A stretch of 64,000 bases of DNA from contig NZ_CP101806.1 of the NCBI RefSeq assembly GCF_024498215.1, forward strand, positions 868,001 through 932,000, in the 5' to 3' direction. Below the pieces are notes generated by a model that searched no databases, was not told the DNA's origin, and worked only from the letters and a program-made list of their open reading frames with translations. Positions 47,141 through 59,600 of the stretch are shown here, piece after piece (position 1 is the first letter of the stretch; each line of letters starts with the position of its first letter). Both the position numbers and the translations under genes were made by a program. This stretch comes from Mycoplasmopsis caviae (GTDB lineage Bacteria > Bacillota_I > Bacilli_A > Mycoplasmatales > Metamycoplasmataceae).

Positions 47141-48632
47141 TTTTTTCTCCTGGTTTTTTAACTTCAGTACTTTGTTTAATAGCTTTTTCCTCTTCTCTTT
47201 TTGCAATTAGCTTTTTGACCAATTCATTATTTTCATAGGCTTTTTGGACAAATTCATCATAAACTTTTTGGCTTACATATTTATCATCACCATAAATCGA
47301 GTTCATTTGATTTTCATATTTATCTCAAAGTCTCTTAATAATTTTTGGTGGTTCATATTTTGACACATTTTTATTAAGCAAATTACTCTTAACAAAATGT
47401 GTTGTTGAAATTTGATAATAAGGAGACTCTTCTTCAAAATCAATACCTAATGCATAATCATTTCTAACTGCAAATGCATCACCTTTAATATTATTTAAGT
47501 TAGAAGGAACAGCACCTCTAATAACTTGAAGTTTAGAGTCTTTGTTAAAGTCAGGCATTGAAACAATTAAACCTCATGTATATGGATGCTGTGGATTTTG
47601 GAGAATTTCTTATTTCGTACCACTTTCAATTATTTGGCCAGCATACATAATGTTAATAAAGTCTGAAATTGAGGCCACAACACCAAGATCATGTGTTATA
47701 AATGCTATTGCAATTTGAAATCTCTCTTGGAGTTCTCTAATAATATCTAGAACTAAGGCCTGCACAGTTGGGTCAAGAGCTGTAGTAGGCTCATCCATAA
47801 CCAAAATTTTTGGTTTCAATGAAACAATTGCAGCTATCGCAATTCTTTGGATCATACCACCTGATAATTCATGTGGATATAAATTCATAACTTTTTCTGG
47901 GTTATTAATCTTGGTCATTTCCAAATATTTAATTGCTTCTGCTCTAGCTTCTTTTCTAGTTTTAACAATTTTATTAATAAGCATACCTTCAATGATTTGG
48001 TTTCCAACTTTCATAGTTGGATCCAAAATTGACATTGGGTTCTGGAATACAGCACTAACTACACGGCCTCTAAGTTTAGATTTTTCTCAATTATACATTG
48101 TAAAATTTTGAACTTCTAAGCCGTAGAGTTTAATTTTACCTGATTCAATAATTGAATTTGAACCAGTTAGTCCATATAATAAGGAAGTAATAACACTTTT
48201 ACCGCTGCCACTTTCACCAATAATTGCATGCACCTTACCTTCATATATTTTTAGCGACGGTCCCCTTAGGACTAGATTTTTTTCTTTTGGATTAGCTGGG
48301 TTTCTAAATGTAAGATAAATATCTTCAATTTCCGCAGCTACTTTCGTTTCTGTACCAAAAACATTTTCAACCTTTGCTTTCTCAATATATTGAGCAAAAT
48401 CAATATCTTTTTCTTCTTGTTTTTTGCGAATATGTAATCACTCACCTATTTTTTTGCCTGCCTTCACTACATTCTTACCAAAGTTAATTCAAGCATCCTT
48501 AAAACTTCTTCAAAATGAATTTTTAGGATTACCTTTTACTTCAAACAAATCCAGTGGTGCTGGTTTGTTTTCATAAATAACTGGTTCTCTAAATAATTTT
48601 GAATACCCTCTGTTTTTTTCTTTTGTACTCAT
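47133..48632 (-). CDS. oppD: OppD ATPase interrupted by in-frame TAA
   Basis: The frame encodes 499 residues but has one in-frame TAA at 47610-47612 (codon 341). Before it lie a complete ABC core: Walker A GESGSGKS, signature HELSGGMIQRIAIA, Walker B ILVMDEPTTALD and H-loop ITHD. After it the frame continues smoothly with the family tail EILQNPQHPYTWGLIVSMP for about 158 residues. The normal codon there is probably GAA. An unusual feature of the family here is an N-terminal extension of about 100 residues before the ATPase domain. The truncated 340-residue product might still bind ATP. The start overlaps the oppC stop (TAATG). Confidence 0.85.
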
Positions 48633-49663
48633 TATCTTTGTCTTAGTAAACTATCTTGTACAGCAGCAGACATTAATTGAATGCTTGTTGTTACAATAAT
48701 TAACATTGTTGAAGGTATTAAAACATAACGAGGAAATGTAGTAAAGATTTTTGAACCATCATTGATTAAGTTACCTAATGTAGGTATATCTTGAATTGAT
48801 AGCCCAATAAAGGCAAGTGAAGTTTCTGAAAGAATAATTCCTGGAATATGGAAAACAATTTCAGTAACAAGAAGTGGAACAACCACAGGTAAGTAGTTAA
48901 GCAAAATTTTATAAGTTGGTGTTCCTAAAATTTTTGAGGCACTAACTCACTCGAAGTTTTTAGCACGTAATACTTGAGAACGCATTTGGTTTGCTATTCC
49001 CGTTCATGAAGTGAACGTTAGTGCAAAAACAATAACTCAAAATGTTGGCTTAAGAATAATTGTAATAACAATAAGAATAATAATCGATGGCACGTTTGAA
49101 ATAATTTTAATAATGAATGTCATTATTTTGTCAAATACTCTAAAATGCCCCATCATAATTCCAATTGTTAAACCAACAAAAACCTGAATAAATGTAGCTA
49201 TAAAAGCTAAGGCAAGTGAGTAACGTAAGCCTCATCAAAGTCTTGCTCAAATGTCACGCCCTAGTGCATCAGTACCAAAAATGTGGCCTTCACTAAAAAA
49301 TATCAAATATCTTTTTGAAACACTAACTGTGTTTGGATCGCTAGTTGTAAAAGGTAAGAATATTGCAAGAATAATCAACAATGAAAGTGTCATAAAGCCG
49401 AAAACTCCAGCACTTGAACGACTGAAACGATAAAAGAATTCAACGAATGGTTTCTTTTGCTTATGCATTGAAGATGTTTCATGAAATTCAAGTAGGTTAC
49501 CAATAATTTCTCATTTTTTGTAATTAAGCGGTTGAAGTAAAGGATCAGGAGCTAGTTCTTTGCCGTGAATGTTGTTAGGACTTTGAGCACTTTGCTTTAT
49601 TCTTTCTGCTCTTCTTTCACGGCGTTTTTTTGATTTTTCCGCAATTGTTTTGAATAAATTCAT
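48632..49663 (-). CDS. oppC: oligopeptide ABC transporter permease OppC
   Basis: A 343-residue inner-membrane permease. A long hydrophilic N-terminus (about 75 residues, Lys/Arg and Gln rich) precedes six membrane helices. The OppC signatures GTDALGRDIWARLWWGLR and FHIPGIILSETSLAFIGLS are clear, and the EAA-type loop lies near EWVSASKILG. Read with UGA as Trp. It is preceded by GAAAGGA, 10 bp after oppB. Confidence 0.93.
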
Positions 49664-49673
49664 AGCATCCTTT

Positions 49674-50741
49674 CTATCTTCTTCTTACACGTGGGTCAAT
49701 GATACGGTATAGAGCATCACGACAAGCATACGAGAGAATTGTAATTAATGAGAATAATGTAACCATAAATAAAATGATATTGTAGTCTTTTGAAGTAATT
49801 GCTTGGATTAATAAACCACCACTACCTGTTATAAAGAAGATTTGCTCAACAAAGATTGAACCAATAAAACTACCAAAAATAACAACAGGGAAAAATGTGG
49901 CAATAGGAAATAGTGAAGGTTTAAGTGCATGTGTTCAAACAAAACGTCTTTTTGTTAAACCTTTTAAGTAGCAGAATTTAGCGTGTTGCGAGTTGAGTTC
50001 TCTATTTAATTCCGTACGTATATATTTAATATAAACAATAATTGAGCTTAAACTTAGTGCTAATCCAGGCAGGATATATGTTGCTATGTCTAGTTCATTA
50101 AACAAATATGGAAGATTTACGCTTCGGCCTATTAATAAGAGTAATAAGGCAAAAACAAGCGATGGAATTGATGAGAATACTGAAACAATTAAAGTTGCAA
50201 TATGGTCAGGTAGTTTATCTGGGTTCATACCTACATAAACACCTACAGGTATTCCTATAACTAAGGTTAAAAACACAGCAAAAATACCGATCATAAAACT
50301 TTTTAGGAATCTAATTCACACAAATGAATTGATTTTTTGACCTGGGAAAACTGAAAGCGAAATTCCAAAATCAGCTCTTAGTAAGTTTCCAAGGTAAATT
50401 CAATATCTTTGATAAAGTGGCAAATTTAGTCCGTATTGAGCTTCAGCAGCTTGTCGAGCAGCATCATCTAAACCGGCTGAAATGGTTGTTGAACCTGGGA
50501 CCGAATTAATTAGGAAGAATGTTATTGTAATAACAACTCAAGCAATAAGCAAGAATTCTAAAATCATTCAGGAAATTTTCAATAGAACTTTAAGTGCAGG
50601 TGATTGAACATTGAACAATCTTGCTCATCATCTGATGTCTTTTTTGGCCTTACCACTAAAATCTACATCCCGGTTGTACAGGTTAATTTTCTTTATATCT
50701 AATTTACCTGTGAAATATTGGGGATCATTTTTTTTCTGCAT
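49674..50741 (-). CDS. oppB: oligopeptide ABC transporter permease OppB
   Basis: A 355-residue permease with six membrane helices after a charged 50-residue start. Family landmarks: ITFFLINSVPGS, YGLNLPLYQRYWIYL, DFGISLS, the coupling loop FCYLKGLTKRRFVWTHALKP and FFITGSGGLL. The C-terminus ends IIDPRVRRR, as in most OppB. The start follows AAGGAG and lies 11 bp after the oppA stop. Confidence 0.95.
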
Positions 50742-50752
50742 ATAACTCCTTA

Positions 50753-53581
50753 TTATGATTTTATATTGGTTGGCAATGTTGCTCTAGGAGGTCTTGCCAC
50801 ATCATAAGCATATTGTAATGAATAAGTAAATAAGTTTTCTGTTCCATTAACTCTTGAGATTTCTCAGTATGTATCAACTTCCATTAAAGGTACAACTGGT
50901 GCCGCATCACGAACAATTTTTTCTAATGCAGTAATAATACCAAAAGCACTTTGTTCAGTTCAACCTTCAGTTTTTTCACTTTCGCTAAATTGGTTTGAGA
51001 AAAATCTTAGATATCTTTCAGTAAATTTGCTTATTGATTCATGTTTTTCATTTGCTTCATCAACATAAGTTTTTCTAAACACTAACTCAACAATTTTGTT
51101 TCAGTGTTTTTCTTCTAAATTTAGCCTATCAATTGTTTGCTTTACTAAATCAGGCTTTGTTGAAGATAACTGTTGTGTATTTTTGTCTCAAATGTAACCT
51201 AAATCTTCAAAATATGCTTGGTATGTTCAACTGCCTGCGGGGTTATTTCTAAAACCAGTGGTTTTTTGGTTAGCTTTATCAATTTCATCTGGTTTGAAGA
51301 ATACTTTTACATAACTATAACTATCTGAGCCAAAGGTATCAAAGTTTCGATAAATTAAGTCATATTTACCTGTGGTTCTAAAATCTTCATAAACGTTTTC
51401 TGGTAAACCTTGAACATCAATTGATACAAAACCATCAAAAGCTTTCTTGACAAAATCTTTAAGTGCAATACCTGCATTTTGTTGCTCATCTGTTGAATTT
51501 GAAATATATTTAAGTGTAACGTTTTTAAGATTTGGGTGTTTATCCTTAAATCTCTTCATATAAGAGCGAGCAACTTCTAAATCATAACCCTTATCAGTAC
51601 GATCTACGTGCTCGTTATTATATTGTTTTGCCAAGTGATCAACGTGGTTGTAATTTTGAATTGGGAATTGTTTATCTGAAACCTTTGTTCTCATAAAGTC
51701 GTGATCAAAACCAATTTCAATAGCATCACCAAAACTTGATGAACCTTGACCAAATGCAGTTCAAGTAATAACTGGGAATGATGAGTTTCAACCTACTATG
51801 TTAAGCATTTCGTTACGGTTAATTGCAAAATATAGAGCATTACGTAAATCCTGGTCATTAATAAATGAATTAGCGTTGGTTTCTTTATCTAAGTTGAAAG
51901 CTAATGCAATAGTGCCAAAGCCAGATGATTTTTTCATAAATGGACGATAAGTTCTATTAGTTCAATAATTAATTTGTTGAACTGCTGGAATCTTTGTAGC
52001 AGCTATATAACCATCATCATACATTGCTGAGTTGATATTTGGATCCGAACTAAAGAAAATCTTAATTGAATTGCTAATTGTTTTAGCAGATGAATAATAA
52101 GTATTATTCTTAACAAGTTTCATGTAACCTTGAGGTCCAAGCACTATATCTTTAATATAGAAAGGTCCATTGGTTAAAAATTTTGAATTGTCTAGTCCAA
52201 ATTCAGTAATTCCGCCTATACTTTCAACGAATCTTCTATTAACTGGAATTAAGTTTGATTGAATATCAGTGTATGCATTGTTAAGAGAAGTAGGTTCATT
52301 ACTGTCATATTCGACTCTTAATGAGTATTCATCCAGAGCAAGCACTCTATTTTTCATATATTTTCTTGAATCAAGTGTATTAACAAAATCATTATCAAGT
52401 GTGTTGTTGTTACCATAAAGTTTGTTGACAGCCATATTATATTCATTAATATCAGTATCAGTTGAAATATCATCACTTAATCTATCTTTTAATTTTCTAG
52501 CATCTTTAACAAGTGATTTAAATAATGTATCTGAATACTCTTGTCGAGGATCAAAATAAAGATATTTACGAATTTTTGTTGCAATTCTTTGTGGTATTGT
52601 CTTTAATTCTTCTGCACTGTGTTTATTTAATGAATACTCAGGGTTAGGTAACATAACTGTTGTAATTTCATCATTAGCATTAAAGTCAGGCGAGTAAGGA
52701 ATAGCAGCCAAAATTGTTGCATTATCATAATTTCAATACATACGACCTGAATAAAGACCAAGGTTGAGAGCTTCTTTTTTAATTTTTTCAACTTCTTCCT
52801 TGTCTGCATCATTTTCTAGTTGACTAGCTCATGGTTTGTAGTTTGGATTTAAGACATCATAAACCCATTGGCCATTTTGCTTGATTAATTCAGGATAAGC
52901 AAAAGGGTTTGTGTAAGCTTTTTTATGTTTTTTGATGTATTCTTGTTGAGCATCAATAAAGTTGCTACTTGCTCTAAATTTTCTTTGTAAAACACTTGTT
53001 TGCTTTTGACTACCTGTGTTAATGTCAAGAATATAGTGCATAGCATCAATATAATCATCAGCTGTAACTAGATCACCATTACTTCATTTACTTTCTCCTC
53101 TATTTAATGTTAGATGAAGAGAAAGTATTTTATTATTTTTAGTCATAACAACACTAACCGGTTGATATTCAGACTTATCTGAACTAATTGTCCCTGGTGC
53201 TGAACCAAATTGATCTAATGGATAGTAACGACCTGATGATTGTTTTGGAACTTCATTATTTTTTAAATAATCATCCATAGAATTACTTTTATCATCGTTA
53301 CCATAAATACCCATAGGAATTTCAGGTAAGTTTAAAATTCTTTTAAGAGAATCATTTGGTCCGCTTTTTAGTGGGCTTTCTACTATTGATGGTAAAACTT
53401 TTGATACAGAATTAAATTTCAAGTAATTTAAGGAGTTAATAGGTTCAGTTACAAGACCGAGATTGTAGTCTACTTTTTTATTTTTTGTATTGCAACCACT
53501 ACTACATGAAATTGTTGCAAAACTAGTTATTCCAATTGTACTTATACTAGCAAGAGAAAGTATTATTTTATTTTTTTTCAT
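50753..53581 (-). CDS. oppA: oligopeptide-binding lipoprotein OppA
   Basis: A 942-residue substrate-binding lipoprotein. The signal sequence ends in the lipobox ATIS-C (Cys at about residue 26). Solute-binding family 5 features are spread through the protein (for example NGDLVTADDYIDAMHYIL and FINDQDLRNALYFAINR). Size and position at the head of oppABCDF match the large OppA (P100 type) of the hominis group, which is also reported to have ecto-ATPase activity there. The ribosome-binding site AGGAGG is fused to a CTATAAAACAG copy at 53595-53605. The gap to the upstream PDxFFG gene is only 33 bp. Confidence 0.92.
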
Positions 53582-53594
53582 TTGTCTAAACCTC

Positions 53595-53605
53595 CTGTTT
53601 TATAG
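53595..53605 (-). repeat. CTATAAAACAG 11-mer fused to the oppA ribosome-binding site
   Basis: The 11-mer continues directly into GAGG, so CAGGAGG forms the oppA Shine-Dalgarno. It occupies a third of the 33-bp gap between the PDxFFG gene and oppA. Confidence 0.65.
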
Positions 53606-53614
53606 TATTTTTGG

Positions 53615-56600
53615 TTAAATAACTCCATTAAATTGATCTTGAACTCTAAGTCTAAAATTACCATCTGCATCTTTATAAATTGATATAGGTGCTTGTGAAA
53701 ATGTCTTACCGTTTTCTGCAATTGATTCTCATTTTCCTAGGTCTGCTTCTAGTGCTTTACTACCATATACATCTGATGCAAAGTATACATAGTATTCTTC
53801 ATTAGTGTCAAGTAATCTATTTCTATATCTTGACATAATTCCATAATCTGAAACTCATGCAACAAAACCTGTACCTTTTTGATGTCCATTTTTGTCGCTA
53901 AAGTTATAAGGTTCATCACTTAAATAGTGTCTTACTTTTTCACCATTTTGATGTCTTTCTTCATTATTAATTTGTTGTTCTTTGTAATAAAACATATTGC
54001 TTGCATTTTGTTTTGTAATTCTTAGTGTCTTAACTTGACCAGTTCTTACATTTTTGAATGCTAAATAATTTGCTTTGTCAGCAACTGCACTTGACAAGTA
54101 ACCAAACATTGCCACAGCATCTTTGTCAGAATCTCTTCAGATACCGCTAATATTTCTTCGTCCAACACCTTGTGATTGAATATAGTATTGTCAATAAGCT
54201 CTAGCACGTGTTTTAACGCGTTTACCTTCTAAGTCATTAATTCTAATAGTATCATCAACAATGTCCTTACCTTCATCATCATAAAGTTTGAAGTCTAAGA
54301 ACTCACGATATCATCTATCCTTAAATCATCCATTGTTAATTGTTTGGAATTTTCCAAAATAGTTACTACTGTAATTTTGACCATAAATAATGTTGTCACT
54401 ATTAGCAAAGAATCGCTCAATATGTCTAGTATTTAGAATTCTTGCTCTTCTCTTTTCTTCATCATTTAAAAGAGATTCATAATCAATAAGTGTATCTCTA
54501 ATTCCTGCACTATTTTCGTTACCTCTAAATTTAATTAGTAATTCTAATCATTTAGAAGTTGAAGCACCATCAACAACATATTCAAGTCCAGTATTAGCTT
54601 CACTAAGACCGCTTAGATATGATGGCATATTACCAAAATTGCTTGTTGCTGGACTATAAGTAATTTGTAAGTTATCACGGTTAATAACTTCAGCAAAGTT
54701 ATATGTATAGTCTGTAAAGAATTCATTAAATTTACGTTCAGTTTTTGAACCATAGTAATCTAAAACATCTTGAGATGGTTTAATTTTCTTAATCATACCT
54801 TTTCCAAGTGTAATTAAAATACTATAAACTAAATTGTCATTTTCAAGCATTTTACCAACTGTTTGTGAAGTATATGTTGAAGTTTTACCATCAAAAATTA
54901 AAGCATCAAATAAGTTAAATTGATTTAATTGTGCATTTCATTCATTAGCCTTGTCTTCATAGGCTTTAATATATTCTGTCAGCGAAATTTCAAGTTTTTT
55001 GGCTTCAGGATTTATTGTGTTAAGTGTTGCACTTCTTAAATCACCATAACCATGAGCTTGGTCAAATACTCAACCATATTCAGGATTCTTTTTAACATCA
55101 TCAATTGTAATATTTGACATTAACATTGCTAAGTTTGAATTTGAAAATCTAAACATAATTTCATTAGCAATTTCTTGCTCATTATTGTTGTCTACAAGTT
55201 TTTGGTAGAAATCTTTGTCCTTTTGTTCTAATAACTTATCCTTAGCAATTGCATCATTAAGACCAGTAATAAATTTGGCAAAATCAACCTTGCCTTTTAC
55301 ATAGTTAACATCTCAATTTACAGTCTTGGTATTTTTGTCTAATTTGGCTTTTTTAAGGTCTACTGAGACAAATTCAAGGAATTTTTTATAGTCTTTGAAT
55401 TCTACTTGATCTCCAAAACTTTTTTGACTATTTTCCTCAGAATAGAATGAGTTATATAGACTCAAGTTTGGATGTTTTTCAACAACTCTTCCATTAATCT
55501 TCATTAATTTAACATTTGGATTACGTTTTCCGTTTGGAAGAATTTGCAATGGAGAATTACTATCATCAATAGCAAATCATAAATGTTTATTTACATCATT
55601 ACCAATGAAATCACTCGTGTATTGTGAATATCACTTCAACATCTTCTTAAGTTGTAAGAATTCCTCAAGATGTTTCACTTGATCATAGAAGAAAATATTT
55701 TGGAAAGCGTTTGCTAATTTAATATTTGGTAAATATTGATGATCTTTGTCAACATGAAGTATGTAACCCTCGCCACTGTTAACAAGGTTATTGAATGAGT
55801 TTCCTGCAGTATTCATAGCAAACATTAAACTAGTTAAATTTTCTTGTTGACCAATTACACTAGCATACTTTTTAATATTTACATACATCGAACTTTGTGG
55901 TAGTCTTACTCCTGGAGCAACCTTTAAATTACCTTTTTCATCATAGTAAGGTAAAGGTGCATTAGCATCTTTTAAACCACCATTTTCATGATCTCTATTT
56001 GTAACAAATGCTTTATAAACTAAATCATTGACCTTGTCAATTCAGAAATCACCACGACCAAACAATGTGTTTAAGTAACTATTTGAAATAATAACTTTCG
56101 GTTCTAAACTTAGGTCTGTATCTAAATTATCTCAACCTCTTATGCTGAATTTTTCAACAATTAAACTTTTAACTGTTTCGATGATTGACTTAATTTTGCT
56201 GTTTACATATTTTAGAGCATTAGCATCATAATAAGGAGAAGTTTTATCATTGAAGTCAAGATTTAGCGGGACATTAATAACTGGTGTGCCATCAGCATTG
56301 AACATCAAGACTTTGTTAATTTTGATGTAATTTCCATTTGCGTCTTTTTCACCTTCAACAACCTTAGGTATTAGTTCGCCATTAACTTCTTCAAATTCAA
56401 CTTTGTTGCCTTTACCATCTTTTAGAATGCCTTTAAGTATTTCAAGACTACCTGGTTTAAAGACATATCTTTTCTTGGTGCTGTCTCAAACCATATACTT
56501 AGCAGTACCACCAGTAAGTGATGGGTTAATTGTACCTGAATGGTGGTCAAGTGAGTTCATTAGCCACAAGTTAAAGACAGTTAGAAGCTTTTGATCATTT

Positions 56601-59600
56601 GGATCACTTAAGCCATTTGCATCTCTACGAGCTTTAGTGGCTTCCATTAGTCCTTGGAAGTTTTGTAAGAAACGACGTTTGTTGTTTTTTAGTGTAGCAA
56701 TAACATCATCTTGACTAAGTTTTGTACCTCAAATATCTTCTTCTTTTTCATTTTCGTATTTTAAAACCTTTTTGCCATCTTTATCAATCTCAATCTTAGG
56801 AATTCCAAAAGTTATATATTCACCATAATCAATAACAACATTATTACCTTTTAGTAATCTTGTTGTATTTAATTGTAAGTGAGTTCTAGCTTTTAGATAA
56901 AGATTAAGAGCATCTTTTGAATAGTAGTTGTCAATACGTGGTGTTGCACCCGGAGTAAGGGCTGAAACATAGATTGGTTTTTCGCCCTTATTACCTAAAT
57001 CATGTGCACCATTTAATGTAATATGGTGTCCATATTCATGGGCTCCAACAAATTTTAAAAAGTCAGTTGAAATACCTTTGAAGTTTGGATCACTCATCTT
57101 AAGAATAGCTCATAAACCAACACGTGTATCTTTGGTAAAACCTAAATATTTGCCATTTTGAACACTAAATTCCATCACACCATCTTCATTAATTTTACTT
57201 ACAAGGTGTTCACCCTCAAGTCACTCCCCTGCATAAGGTACTTCACGAAGTAGTGTGCTTGTCATATCTTCATAAGCATCAACAAAAACACTGTAACCTT
57301 TAACACTCTTGCCAAATCTGTCGCGAATGTTACCTTCTTCTCTTATTAGTGTAGGTGTAATTTGTTTTTTGAAGTTTGAAATATTGAATATTGCATTAAC
57401 AACTTTAAGTCTCTGGTCTTCAACACTGGCATCAAGATTGAATTTAATATACTTTTCAGTATAAATTTTACTGTAGGCTAAATCTGGATTCTTGGCAATG
57501 TTTCTTAATGTAACAACAAGTTTTGATTTATCTTTTTCAACATTACTTAATTTAACATAATAAATATCTTTATTAGCTTCCTTAATTTTGTCTGCTTCAA
57601 TTAGTTTCTTGCTTGCTAAAATATCAAGCAATTCACTTTTGCTTTTAGCAACAACTAAATCATCAGCATTAACAAGTTCATCGCTGTTGTTAGCATATAA
57701 TTCTTTTTCACGACCTTCAAGTTGAATTTCTCTAATTCTTGCATCAATTAATTTGCTAATTGAGTCCTTAAGTGCGTTTGTTTTGTGTTCGCTTGCTTTT
57801 GAGTATGTATCAATGCTTGGGTTTAGAAGTTTTAAATATTTATCATTAAATGAGACTAAGTAGTCTTTAGCAGGTTTTAGAATAGAATCAACTTTTTCTA
57901 TTTGCTTAATGTATTTTTTAATATTTTGGTTAAATACATCTTGAAGTCTTTGAGCCACAGCACCTGAAGCACTACTTATATCAAAAAGTAATTCTTTTGT
58001 GATATTAACTTCATTTATTCCAAAAGCAACTTTTGCTTTGTTTAATTTTTCAGCCAATGTTGATTCAGAACGACTTGTAAGATATTTAACAGCTAGTTTT
58101 AGAGAAGCAAGTTCCTTATGTTTATCATCTCTTTGAGCTAAATAAGGTTTTAGTTCTTGACTAATCTTAATTTTTTCTTCTCTTGAAGAGGCTGTGGCAA
58201 TCTGATCTGTGTAAGTTTTAATAGTTTGATCAAGTGCTTTGATTTCATTTTCAACTGTTGTAACTTTTGTATTAGTTTCACTTAATTCAGCTTGAATTTT
58301 AGTTAAATCTTGGCTTTGGGCTCTTGCTTGTTCAATATTAACTAGTTTCATGAAAGCAATTTTTGCTCACTCTAAACCTTTGTTATTCTTAAATTCGCTA
58401 TTAGTTAAAATAGCAGAAAAATAAGTTCTTAGTGCAGCAAGTGATTGTTCATTTTCTTTGGTATAAAGCAAGGCATCAATAGTTTTTTTGAAACCTTCAC
58501 TAATCATTTGCTTGTATTTTTCAAGACTTTCATCCTTACCTGTTGCACTAAATTGGTTCTTAATTGCTTCAAGTTTCTTGGCATTAACTTCTTCCAACAA
58601 TTTTGAAATTATTGGATCATTAATGTAGTTGCTTGAAAATAGACTTCTGGCTTTTGATACAAATTCAGAAAACATATTTTCAATCATATCTAGATATGGC
58701 TTAACATCTTGGTGATCTAAAATATTTTTAGCTTTCTCAACTAAGTCAGTAGTCATTTTTTCAATTTTTCTAATTTGTTCTACTGCTTCAATTAAAGTTT
58801 TATCTTGATCTAGTGCAAGTTGGTTTTCGATACCTTCTATGTTGTTGATTATGAATGTAACACCATCTTTTGTGTCTGCTAATGATGTTATTTTTGCAAC
58901 TAACTCTTCATATTCACTAACTACATTTGTAGCACGCTCAGCTGAAATATAACTCATTACACCTTTAGCATAAATTCTATTTATGTAAGTTTGACTAAAT
59001 TTATCAACAACTTTTAAATATTCTGCTTTTGCACTATTAAGTGCATCTAATTCGCTTTGTAAACCGCTGCTTACAAGTGCTTGTTTAGATTTTTCTTTCG
59101 CTTTGTTGAGTTCGCTGTTGTTGTCTTCAATATCATTTTTAGCCTTATTTAATTTCTTGATTAATTCATCATTAAAATATGAAGACTTAACTTTTTCTTC
59201 AAGTTCAATTATCAAATTACCAATGTTTTCATTTTGAGTCTTATCAACTTTATTGATTAATGTATAAGGTGGCATTAACTTTTCAAAGTAAAGATTACTT
59301 GAAGATAGTTCTGCAAATTTTGAATTTTTTGCATCTAATAATTTTTGAATTTTTTCAATTGCTTCTTTATGTGGAGATGTTTGAATATTTTGAAGTATAT
59401 TGTACAATGACTCTTCATTTTTGTATTCAGCATTAAGTTTAGCATAAAGGGCTTTATCTTTTGCAATTTGAGCTCTTAGGTCAGTTAATTTTTCACCTTT
59501 TTTCGTGATGCTTAATTGTTGTTCAAATTCGAGATTGAACTCGCTAACATACGAACGTCAAATACTCTTGAATTGGATTAAATATCTTCTTGTTGTATTA

